A DNA stretch of 64,000 bases. Origin: Pomphorhynchus laevis (lineage: Eukaryota > Acanthocephala > Palaeacanthocephala > Echinorhynchida > Pomphorhynchidae). The position numbers were made by a program, and so were the translations under genes. Positions 56,196 through 64,000 of the stretch are shown here, one piece after another. The stretch lies in contig WNNJ02002910.1 in the NCBI GenBank assembly GCA_012934845.2, positions 1-64,000 on the forward strand, given 5' to 3'. How positions within the stretch are numbered: position 1 is the first letter of the stretch; each line of letters opens with the position of its first letter. Below the pieces are notes generated by a model that saw nothing but the letters and a program-made list of their open reading frames with translations, was not told the DNA's origin and searched no databases.

Positions 56196-56619
56196 CTTCA
56201 TAATTCTTCTTAATTCCTAATAAATGAACATTTTTGTTTAAATTTTAATTTACAAACATTTTGAAATAAAGCATTCTCCGATTTCCATCTGTAATGAAAA
56301 TCTATTAGATGCAGCAGATGTTCCATAATTAGTTATTCATATTATATTAATAATTAGTTATTGATATAATATATTTAATTTGTCAAATTATCGTTTTGCT
56401 CTGTCACGTTATACTGCGGCAAGTGTTCAATCATTAAAGAAATATGACAAAACTCTATCCTTAATTTATATTTGTTAGGCAATAAAATAAGTAATAAGTT
56501 TCCGTGTAATGTAAATATGATCTCATGTTGCATAATGCTTATCAAATTTGAACCACGAGTTTATACTATCACGATAAAAACTTTCATGATATCACATGAG
56601 TCATCAAAGGTTTTTGAGT

Positions 56620-56799
56620 TAAATAATTATTGTAGCAGAATCAAATAAAAGAGGAAATTATTTATTGATATTTTGTTAACTTCTAATAGCATCTTCAGAA
56701 AAAAAGATCAAAAAAGTTTTTTTTCTGAAGATGCTAACAAAAGTTAGCGAAATATCAATAATTTCCTCTTTTATTTGGTCCAACTTTAATAATTATTTA
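56620..56799. repeat. Foldback element, about 84 bp arms
   Basis: Left arm 56620-56705 and right arm 56717-56799 are reverse complements with a few indels, around an 11 nt centre GATCAAAAAAG. Each arm carries TTTTCTGAAGATGCTA, a short stem, GAAATATCAATAATTTCCTC and TTTAATAATTATT-like sequence read outwards. It looks like two inverted copies of one 80 bp sequence. Confidence 0.85.
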
Positions 56800-56912
56800 T
56801 ATTTGATAATATTTCTAAACACTATAACGATTTCTGCATGGTTTGCAGTCAAAATGGACTGCATTTTAACGCAATGTAAGTATACTACATATATATTCTA
56901 AAATATATATTC

Positions 56913-57055
56913 TAGCATCTTCAGAAAATTACAATTACCGATTTCTGAATTACTAATTCAGAAAATTGGTAATTTTCTGAAGATGCTAACAGCAGAAGTT
57001 AGCGAAATATCAAATTCCTCTTTTCTTTGATCCAGCTTTAATAATTATTTATCAA
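56913..57055 (+). repeat. Related foldback sequence
   Basis: TAGCATCTTCAGAAAATTAC (56913-56932) pairs with GTAATTTTCTGAAGATGCTA (56969-56988), with further pairing inside. The right flank, AACAGCAGAAGTTAGCG to CTTTAATAATTATTTAT, repeats the right arm of 56620-56799. Confidence 0.85.
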
Positions 57056-57339
57056 TGATGGATCATTATCAACTATTTAAAATGTTTTTGAGTTATTTAT
57101 GTCTATATGTCAAATAAATCTATCTACCTGCAGGTTATTAATTATCTCTTAATTTGTATTTTATTTAATAGACACAAACTGTGTCTACTTTGTGTATATC
57201 TTTATATTTAAAAATTGCGTTTAAAAAATAAATCATTTAAATTCCTGTCAGTAGATTGTATAATCCTGTTTAAATTAATTATATTAATTTAATAGCTAAA
57301 TAATTATCTTCTATTTTTCGTATTTTTTTGCAGATTAAA

Positions 57340-57609
57340 ATGAACGAGGCGACTACGCTTTCAACGATTTGTATTGCTTGTACGCACAAATCAACTGATA
57401 AGCCAGGAGACAGTATTGAATTGCAATTCGACAAAAAGTACTGTTTAAATTTTAAATGTGATAAGTTTAATTCTATCATATTTAATAGACTTAAGGACAG
57501 TGCAGATTCAATTCGTACAGGCATGAAAGTACCTAGGGTTTTTAGATCTTTGAGTGGAAATGTTAAACAATCTGCTCTTTCCATATCGCATTTATGTCTT
57601 TTGTTCGAG
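57340..57609 (+). CDS. UBR5: UBR5 coding exon 1
   Basis: 90 codons in phase 0 starting [15 protein letters not shown] and ending [10 protein letters not shown]. The acceptor before it ends at 57333 and the donor is GAG|GTTTGT. N-terminal residues are poorly conserved with vertebrate UBR5 but the last dozen align with GPNHAAFLLE. Confidence 0.75.
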
Positions 57610-60600
57610 GTTTGTGAAGTCGTTTTTAATTAAACAAAATGCACTTGCCTTATCCTGTCTTAGGACGGAACGGTTTGTAGAATTGCGTTTACAACAGATG
57701 AGCTTATTGACAAAGAATTGGAACACAATTTACCCGAAAGTGTACGTCCTCCATCCGTAAAAAGGTAAAAAGTTCCCAAAAAGCTTAATACTTGAAAGTT
57801 AATTTAAATTATTACAAGATACAATAATAATATTTTGCTTAGATGCTCTAGAGTGGTTCCTTTAAGAAATCAACAGCAGGCAAATTCACGCGCAAATACA
57901 TTACGCGCAAATCTTGACCGATTGGCGTTTAATGCTGCGATTTCTGGCACAACACAACCAGCAGATCTTCTTCCTCAAATCGCTGCAGCCGCCGGAGGAA
58001 ATTACAGTATTAGGTAATCAACTAATACTGTGCTCTTTATTAATAACTAGATACATTTAAAATTATCTAGAATTCCCTGCTTTTATAAACTTTAATTTTT
58101 GTTTTTAACTAATAGATAATCTTCGATATTGTATTTTCTTAAATTCAAAAAATATTTATAATTTATTAATTTTCTAAAATGTCCGTGGCCTAACAAATTT
58201 GAATTATTTGGATTTTGTGATATTTAAGCGAGTTTTTGCTTTTCCACACAGAAAATGCTTAGGAATTTAACTCGCGCTGCTGCAGTAGCTGTTGGCGTAA
58301 CAGCTACTGATTATGTACTTGAATTTTATGTACCAAATTTTACATGCATGCCTTGAAGCTTGCGATCAATTAAATTAGCATTGAAAAGGTTAAATAGCTA
58401 AAATAGCCAAAGATATGCTATTTCGCCGGTTTATCGAACGATACGAAATATATGCATCTTTCGTATGCCTTAGCTAATATTTACATGAACATCTGTTCGA
58501 AATGAAGCGTTAGTGAGCTTCATTTTAATTTGTTTAGTCGTGTTAATTGTTAATTTAGTCGTTCAAGATTAGTTCGCGGTAATGGTCGATCAAGACGAGG
58601 AGCTGCAATGCTGCTTGGATCTGCTGGAAGTTCGAATTCTGGGTATCCAGTTGTGCCAGCCCAAAATGTTCCTGAAGAACTTATTGAGGAGGTATATACT
58701 TTCATTAAATGATAGCGTAGAAATCTTTCCAAACTGAAACTTTTAATTTTCCGGAATCTAAGTTTTGGATTTTTATAATATAAAATATTCGTAAAATTAT
58801 TTATTAATAAAACAGTAATTTATAAATTAATATTAATTTGTAAATGTACTAATTATTAAATATAATAATATAACATTTATTACTCGATTTGTATCAATGA
58901 ATTGTCGATTATCAAGTCAGATAATTTTGCTGTGTTATGTGTTTTTCATATTTCAGATATTTTAAGAAATTAAGATTCTTTAAAATACTTGAGTGTAAAA
59001 AATAAATAACGATTTTTTAATTATCGCTTATTTTGTTTCATTTTTGTGTATTTTATAATTTTGCACGCCAGATCCCACATTTTATTAGTATTTATGGTAT
59101 TTTTGACTTACGAAAAGTTATTAACAAACTGCTTTTCGATAAAAGCAGTTTTTGAAAGTTTTCAAATAATTGTTTGAAGAAAAATATAATTCGTCATCTC
59201 TTTTTCCATTTATTTATTTAAAATTTTTATGAAAATTTAAGGCAATTATTACGTTTTTTACTCAATCTGCAACCGTATATTATAATTAATAATATATATA
59301 ATTATTATAATATATAATTAAATTATAATTAATATAATTATTATATTATTAATATATTATATATATTTTATAATAAATATTATCTAATATATAATAAATA
59401 TATAATACATAATATAGGTAGTCGAAAGAATCCCGGTAGCTTGCGAAAAGAGGTAGGTATTGAATTCGGTTAGACTCTCATTTCCTATCCGGGGGAAGCG
59501 CTGGATAGCCGCCTGAAAGAAGACCACTCTGATTGGATCAAAGTGAAACCTCCTTCTCAGCAGCGTGTCCTGCTCTATCCGCCAACGAATGAGGTCATGA
59601 GAGGTGGACAGCTGTTGACGCGACTGCTCCGTACAGAGGGGTTTAAGCAACCACCTCGAGTGGAGCAGTAAAATATCGAGGATTGAATTCGTTGATATGC
59701 AATGAAAGCGCTTAAATTAAATAAGATTTTTGAAAATCTTCAATTTTTTAAAATCGCTGGGAAAATTATCATGCTTTTGATCATCAAAAGCATGATAAGA
59801 TATTTAGAGTGTACATTTGGCACTAATTTAAAAAATTGTCCAAAACTATTAGACGTAAAAATTCCAAAACTATAAACGCTTTAGTTCTAAAAACTTATAC
59901 GTTTAAAAAACTTTCTACTAATTGGGTCTAAAGCTATCTATCGTTTAATTTCTAAAGTTGATTTTTTAGAATTTAGAGAAAGTTAAATTTATTTTAATTC
60001 AATTATTTTCAAATATCTAAATATAATATAATATCTTTGATATGAAATTATACTATCTTTTTTATGTAAATTAAAAACAATCAATAAAAATACGTAATTT
60101 GATAGTTAAAAATATAGAACTATTCGTACTTTTTGCAATCGTATATTATAATTATTGTAATATTTTATTAATATATAAATATTATATATATATTAATATA
60201 ATATATAATATAATATATTAATATTGTAATATTAATATTTTATTATAATATTATATTTTATAATATATAAATATATATATTAATATTATAAATATATATT
60301 TATATATAATATATATTATATAATAAATATTATATAATATATAATAAATATATAATACATAAGATATAAATATGTAATATATATGATATAATAAATAATA
60401 GGTATCATACATATTTATAATTTCTATAATACTTTATATTTATATTTGTGCAATATTCCGAATTTGTAAAATATGATTTTCTACGTGATTTTCTACATAA
60501 TTTTTAAACAGAATAATATTTTTTATACGACCTATTAATCTAGAAGTCGTATTTTTATTTTTTATTTTTATGTTACAATTTCTGCATTATATTATTATTA

Positions 60601-63600
60601 CTATTATATTACTATTATTTCTGAGAATAAATTTATACTCAATTTATTCTTGTTTGAAAATTTCTAAGTTTATATTTGCTTTAAAAAATATACAAAACTT
60701 TTCGCCCTTTCAAAGTTATTATTTTCAAGTTATTAGCGGCAGCTTTATTGACCAACAAAAATTTCGTGACAAGAAAAAAAGATTTTTCTTGTTAATCGCT
60801 GATCGTGTCGTCGGATCATGGCTCCAGACATCGTGATCTTCGGCCACAGACTAGAGTTCTCTTTCATATAACACAATGCGGTCTGCGGCAAGTTTCAATA
60901 TTTGGTTTCTTCACCATTACCGAGGTCTACTTCGAAAACTCTTTCCAGAGAGTCCCTCCTGGAAAACAATCCCTAGCCATCATCAGAAGGTGTACTAGCC
61001 ACCACAACTGACTTCGATGTAAAGAATCAGCTACTTTCCTTCGAGTCCATCCCGGATGTCTGAATTCCTAATCTTATCTATAAGGCTAAGACTTACCATA
61101 CCTCGAAGGAACATCATTTCGGTCGCCTGTATTCAAGATCTTATCCTTTCGGTCATAACCCAAAGGTCATGACCATAGGTTAATATAGGAACAAAGATTG
61201 CAGAACTCGTTTAGACGCCTTCTACAAATCTACAAAGCACATGTAGACCGGTTGAGCGAACTCCCAAGACTGTTTAAGGATAGTTAAGAGAGTAAATAGC
61301 TGATCCGTAGTTCCACGACCTGGACGAAAGCCGCATTGTTTTTCTTGCAACTGTCCCTCACCTATAGGCCCTATCTTTATCTCAAGAATCTTAGCAAATA
61401 GCTTACCAGTTTGGCTAAGAAGAGTGATGCCCCGATAATTAGAACACACTCTTTGGTCACCTTTCTTAAAGATCGATACCACCACCCCAGTACGTGATCG
61501 TATTCCAGAACATCTTCAAAGCTAATCTATAATCAAGTTCCAAGTGCTCTTTAAATTTCTCCAAAGCCGCCTTCTTCGCTTCGGTAACTGCTCGAGCTTA
61601 AGCTCTCTTTGCCCTTCAGTATTGGTTTATAGCTTTCATTGATGTATTTGACAAAGTTACTTATAAGTCAGCTTCTGTTGGACAAAATCTCTAACTGTTG
61701 GTGTCTACCAGGCAGTTCGAGTATTCTCTCCGCGACAAGCACCTCAGTCTTTCAAGTATAATTAGTATCTTCCTGTTTATCAATAAAGAATTTATGAAAG
61801 AGTTTTAACTCTTTATTAATAAAGAGTTTATTAATTTTATAAAGAAATGTTACAATTGTTGCATTAGTCTATACTATTTTAGTGCTCTATAGATTTTGCT
61901 TAATCTTCTAATTTACTTTAAAAAATAACAAAAGATTTCGTTTCTATTTTAACTTAAGTCCATATGGCTCATCATTCAATATTTGCTTAAATACTTTATT
62001 CTTATAATTTTTTGAATTTATACCTCTAGCCTATTGGATTAGCAACATAAAGTTTATTAAAATGTCGCCTTTTTACATTTTTCATAAACTTTTAGGCTCA
62101 GGCAGTTTTACAAGGCAAATCTAGAAACACGATAATTCGTGAACTTCAAAGAACAGTAAGTTTTCTGTTTTGTTTCTTTAAATTAGTAAACTTGTTTAAC
62201 CCAATAAACATCTTATTTAAGAACTTAGATATTAACGTTGCTGTAAATAATTTACTCGGTCGAGATGAAGATATGGAAGAAGGTCAGGAAGAAGATCAAT
62301 ATGCGCAAGGTTATTTTTTAGTGTTGGAAATTTAGTTCTATGTTCGATTTTAACAGTACTGATTCAATTGCCTATAATTTTTTAAAAATTTTGTCTTCTT
62401 GATATTCAGAAATTATTTTATCAAATATTCAGAAATTTACAAATTAATAGTTTTTGATTAATTTAATAGTTTATTAAATTTGTTATTTGGATTTACTTTT
62501 AGACTTTGTGTCTTTTATGGATATGTCTGGAATTGATGCCACTGGTGCAGATCTCCATCCAAGCGTTTTACTTGAAGCCGCAGATCTAAACAGTGATGAA
62601 GCTGCTTGTCTTTCTCTTCGCTGTGATAGTCTATCTCGTAGAGTTGCTTCTATTCGAGGTGGTATGTTATGCATAAGTCTTTGTATTTGTCTTTGTTACT
62701 GGCAAACGCTTTTGGTTTTTGCATTGGATTTTTATTGTTCTTTCTGGCGATTATTTCGGGCTTTGATCTTATTTGTCTCCATATTTTAACATATCTACTT
62801 ATAAATGGGTAGTATTAATGATCTTTAATTTTAAGTTCTTTAACAGAACCGCTAAATCTAGGAATTTAATTTTTATTTTCGAACATTTTTAAGTAAAATT
62901 TGAAAAATAAATATTTGATTTCTTTCCACAACCCATTTTTTTTGTCGAATTCTAAATATAAAATTCTATAGACAAAGTACTGAAAATTGTGTTATCTTTT
63001 GCGCCGTTATGTTTTATGAATTGGAAAAATTCTAGTAAAACTTAAAATTTAAATTATTATTATTTTATTAAAAAAGTAATATTATTATAATTTTATTATT
63101 TTTACTATTAAATTAAATTTAATAGTAAAAATTAAATTTACCCCGACGAGCTTACAAAGCTTAGAACGCGTCTAGGCCTATTACTTGCAAAAATGACATC
63201 GCGATGCATCAGAGGAACGCGATCTGCAATCGGACGTCCAGAATTTTGAACCCAAACTGAACTGAATTTTTATTTACGGGCCCATTTGCGGGTAACCCAG
63301 AGATTGTAATTTAAAAAAAATATAAGTTAAAAAAAAATAAATAAATAAATTAAATTTCATCTCAACGAAAATGGTGTTTTTAGATTTGCCGCCATTTTCA
63401 ACATGAAGTTCAGAATTATTGTCCCTTTTGTACATTATATTAATAAAATTAATAATAATAAAATTATTAAAACTAATACAAATTATATTAGTATTAAATT
63501 ATACATTAATAAATATTTTTATTATTTTTTATAAATATTTAATATGTGGAATTAAATATTGTTGAGGAATTAGATAATTTAAACATTTTTAGTTAATATA

Positions 63601-64000
63601 ATATTAATTTTTATTTTTATAATATTAATTTTTTAGCTAAATTTTTCAATTAAACAATTAGCCTTATGTTTTCAGCGTCTTAAGGAAATTTAAATTTCAC
63701 AGCAACTTGTTGACTTTGTTTCAATGTTTAGTGCTAATCGCTTGATTATATATTTATAGAATCTTAGCAGTTCTTTTAGAAATGAATTCTGACAGACGCA
63801 ATGCTCAAGGATGGCCAATATCGCAACAACAGATATTTGGAAATGACGAACCTACAAAGGCTGGAAAAAAAGCTGAGCAAATTCAGACTTCTTGCCCGCT
63901 TCGATTTTCATCCGAAGTAGAATGGTGCAAATATGTAATCGAGAAGCTAAATTCTAGTCTCAATAAATATATTTTTATTCCTGTTTTAAGCAAAACTCTG
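57340..64000 (+). CDS. UBR5: UBR5 / hyperplastic discs E3 ubiquitin ligase, 5' part
   Basis: UBR5 (hyd in flies) is a giant HECT-type E3 ligase with an N-terminal UBA domain. Exons set by GT-AG sites and phase are 57340-57609, 57664-57764, 57843-58013, 58559-58691, 62096-62155, 62222-62309, 62503-62661 and 63780-64000+, giving about 401 codons before the window ends. [15 protein letters not shown] matches the FLLEDGRICRIGF region of vertebrate UBR5. [49 protein letters not shown] matches the UBA domain almost residue for residue. [12 protein letters not shown] matches the following HPSVIIDAD segment. The UBR box, MLLE and HECT domains lie beyond the window. Introns are 54, 78, 545, 3404, 66, 193 and 1118 nt. 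The start ATG at 57340 is preceded by a strong acceptor (TTTTTTTGCAG), so an upstream noncoding exon or a trans-spliced leader is likely. Confidence 0.85.
57664..57764 (+). CDS. UBR5: UBR5 coding exon 2
   Basis: Acceptor CTGTCTTAG, starts [20 protein letters not shown], ends in phase 2 at AAAAG|GTAAAA. DGxxCRIxF is the conserved block that identifies the gene start. Confidence 0.8.
57843..58013 (+). CDS. UBR5: UBR5 coding exon 3
   Basis: Acceptor TTTTGCTTAG, phase fits the previous exon, reads [19 protein letters not shown] through [10 protein letters not shown] and ends at ATTAG|GTAATC. Low-complexity Ala/Gly/Arg region as in the vertebrate linker before the UBA domain. Confidence 0.75.
58283..58309. 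repeat. Perfect 11 bp hairpin in UBR5 intron
   Basis: CAGTAGCTGTT and AACAGCTACTG around the loop GGCGT. Confidence 0.85.
58390..58483 (+). ncRNA. Possible pre-miRNA-like hairpin
   Basis: Arms of about 36-40 nt (58390-58425 and 58444-58483) pair imperfectly, with AAAGATATGC/GCATCTTT and TATTTCG/CGAAATA as the strongest segments, around an 18 nt loop. Length and the mix of pairs and small bulges fit a miRNA precursor, but a decayed DNA foldback would look the same. No recognised mature sequence. Confidence 0.3.
58559..58691 (+). CDS. UBR5: UBR5 coding exon 4 (start of UBA domain)
   Basis: Acceptor TTAATTTAG, reads [20 protein letters not shown] then [15 protein letters not shown], donor GAG|GTATAT. 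VIPASVIPEELISQ of vertebrate UBR5 is directly comparable. Confidence 0.85.
59415..59690 (-). mobile_element. LINE family G fragment in UBR5 intron
   Basis: The minus strand reads [40 protein letters not shown] and [20 protein letters not shown], matching the linker of the element at 50280-52085 and extending it upstream. About 275 bp. Confidence 0.75.
59766..59798. repeat. 33 bp perfect palindrome
   Basis: TTATCATGCTTTTGAT, one central C, and ATCAAAAGCATGATAA. Arms of 16 bp without mismatch. Confidence 0.9.
60150..60420. repeat. TA-rich low-complexity block
   Basis: About 270 bp of TATA/ATATTA sequence in the large UBR5 intron; the block at 59278-59410 is similar. Confidence 0.85.
60990..61745 (-). 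mobile_element. LINE fragment, linker, RT start and ORF end
   Basis: The minus strand reads, in sense order, [18 protein letters not shown] (linker), [20 protein letters not shown] with [17 protein letters not shown] and [11 protein letters not shown] (RT blocks 1-3), and then, after a deletion at about 61210, [21 protein letters not shown] and [19 protein letters not shown] near the ORF2 end. This RT type ([19 protein letters not shown]) is widespread in animal genomes as an APE-type LINE. The RT palm is missing. Inserted antisense in a UBR5 intron. Confidence 0.75.
62096..62155 (+). CDS. UBR5: UBR5 coding exon 5 (UBA core)
   Basis: A 60 nt exon encoding [20 protein letters not shown], 15 or more of 20 residues identical to the vertebrate UBA helix 1-2 region. 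Acceptor CTTTTAG, donor ACA|GTAAGT (full consensus). Too short to be found by open-frame search. Confidence 0.9.
62222..62309 (+). CDS. UBR5: UBR5 coding exon 6 (UBA end, acidic tail)
   Basis: Encodes [20 protein letters not shown] and a Q/E-rich tail after a 66 nt intron. NLDVNLAVNNLLSRDDEDGD is the vertebrate counterpart. Acceptor ATTTAAG, donor CAAG|GTTATT, phase 1 at the end. Confidence 0.9.
62503..62661 (+). CDS. UBR5: UBR5 coding exon 7
   Basis: Acceptor TACTTTTAG, completes a phase-1 codon to Asp and reads [25 protein letters not shown] and [11 protein letters not shown], ending at GGTG|GTATGT. Aligns with EDLMSLLDADIHSAHPSVII of vertebrate UBR5. Confidence 0.85.
62662..63779 (+). other. 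UBR5 intron, AT-rich, with A-tailed insert
   Basis: 1.1 kb. 63140-63350 stands out as GC-richer sequence ending in an A-rich tail (AAATAAATAAATAAATTAAA), which looks like the 3' end of a SINE or LINE, though no promoter box or coding match is clear. The rest is AT-rich and featureless. Confidence 0.6.
63780..64000 (+). CDS. UBR5: UBR5 coding exon 8 (partial, cut by window)
   Basis: After acceptor GTTCTTTTAG the phase-2 frame is open to the window edge: [40 protein letters not shown]. The EVEW/W region may correspond to the EDLQWW segment that precedes the N-terminal beta-propeller of UBR5. Supported by splice site, phase and open frame, with weak similarity. Confidence 0.55.

Larger units (their letters stand above)
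56196..57333. other. Intergenic region upstream of UBR5
   Basis: About 1.1 kb without coding sequence between the ubiquilin remnant and the first recognised UBR5 exon. It holds two foldback sequences (56620-56799 and 56913-57055). A promoter or an untranslated first exon of UBR5 could be here but no clear core element is visible. Confidence 0.7.
58014..58558 (+). other. UBR5 intron with two hairpins
   Basis: A 545 nt intron. It contains a perfect 11 bp hairpin (58283-58309) and a longer imperfect pre-miRNA-like hairpin (58390-58483). A 32-codon frame at 58256-58356 preceded by CACACAG is not in phase with the flanking exons. Confidence 0.7.
58692..62095 (+). other. Large UBR5 intron loaded with TE fragments
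   Basis: A 3.4 kb intron inside the UBA-coding region. It contains TA-rich blocks (59278-59410, 60150-60420), a family G LINE piece, a 33 bp palindrome, and a LINE fragment at 60990-61745. Remaining sequence is AT-rich with no further feature. Confidence 0.8.

Noticed and set aside
57279-57633. Alternative reading of the UBR5 first exon, antisense frame or extension past 57609
   Set aside because: The sense frame plus the GAG|GTTTGT donor gives the conserved [13 protein letters not shown] junction; the extension after the donor (VCEVVFN) is intronic.
58256-58356. Small frame [20 protein letters not shown] in a UBR5 intron as an extra exon
   Set aside because: It is out of phase with the flanking exons, ends in a stop, and much of it is a perfect hairpin.
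62487-62789. 100-codon single-exon gene
   Set aside because: The conserved UBR5 part lies within 62503-62661, bounded by splice sites; the rest is intron read-through.
63140-63350. A second SINE
   Set aside because: It has an A-rich tail and distinct composition, but I could not find a convincing pair of promoter boxes, so it is only noted in the intron entry.

Overview
This is an AT-rich piece of an animal nuclear genome, most likely a small-bodied invertebrate. The evidence is a spliced host gene with very short GT-AG introns (54, 78, 66 and 193 nt) beside longer TE-bearing ones, many non-LTR retrotransposons of the CR1/jockey, L2 and restriction-like-endonuclease types, a compact Ty3-type LTR element, a Penelope-like fragment and a tRNA-derived SINE. 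I cannot name the species. Nothing looks bacterial, and there are no operons, CRISPR arrays or rRNA genes.

Layout. 1-22.8 kb is a stack of decayed LINEs. They include a nearly complete CR1-like element on the minus strand (1.4-5.6 kb), its 5'-truncated near-twin (11.9-14.2 kb), a second CR1-like family (14.5-18.8 kb, +) carrying two nested L2-like insertions, and a third CR1-like element with ORF1, endonuclease and RT regions (18.9-22.8 kb, -). 22.8-32.2 kb is one L2-like insertion with an inverted 5' part, split by a 3.8 kb LTR element (25.1-28.9 kb) and by an opposite-strand L2 copy (30.2-32.1 kb). 30.8-39.2 kb is a nearly perfect tandem duplication with a 4,204 bp period, apparently made by recombination between two L2 copies. 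39.8-48.1 kb holds further LINE pieces, a Penelope-like RT fragment, a cluster of DNA hairpins and the longest L2-like copy. 48.1-50.3 kb is gene-free and AT-rich with several repeats. 50.3-55.0 kb holds two LINEs of other lineages.

Host genes. At 55.1-56.2 kb is a ubiquilin-derived sequence without its ubiquitin-like and UBA domains. It is joined to the 3' end of a LINE in a continuous reading frame and partly duplicated. From 57.3 kb to the right edge lies the 5' part of a UBR5/hyperplastic-discs E3 ubiquitin ligase gene on the plus strand. Eight exons can be set from splice sites and reading phase, the UBA domain is split over three of them, and the gene runs off the window. Both genes belong to the ubiquitin-proteasome system, but nothing here shows a functional link.

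The most useful observations are structural. They are 3'-terminal stem-loops conserved with base-pair changes across LINE families, a 15 nt complementarity between the LTR and the sequence next to it that suggests self-primed reverse transcription, a recombination breakpoint narrowed to 78 bp, a LINE pair sharing the same nonsense codon, a LINE-ubiquilin fusion frame, and long foldback sequences with hammerhead-like cores.
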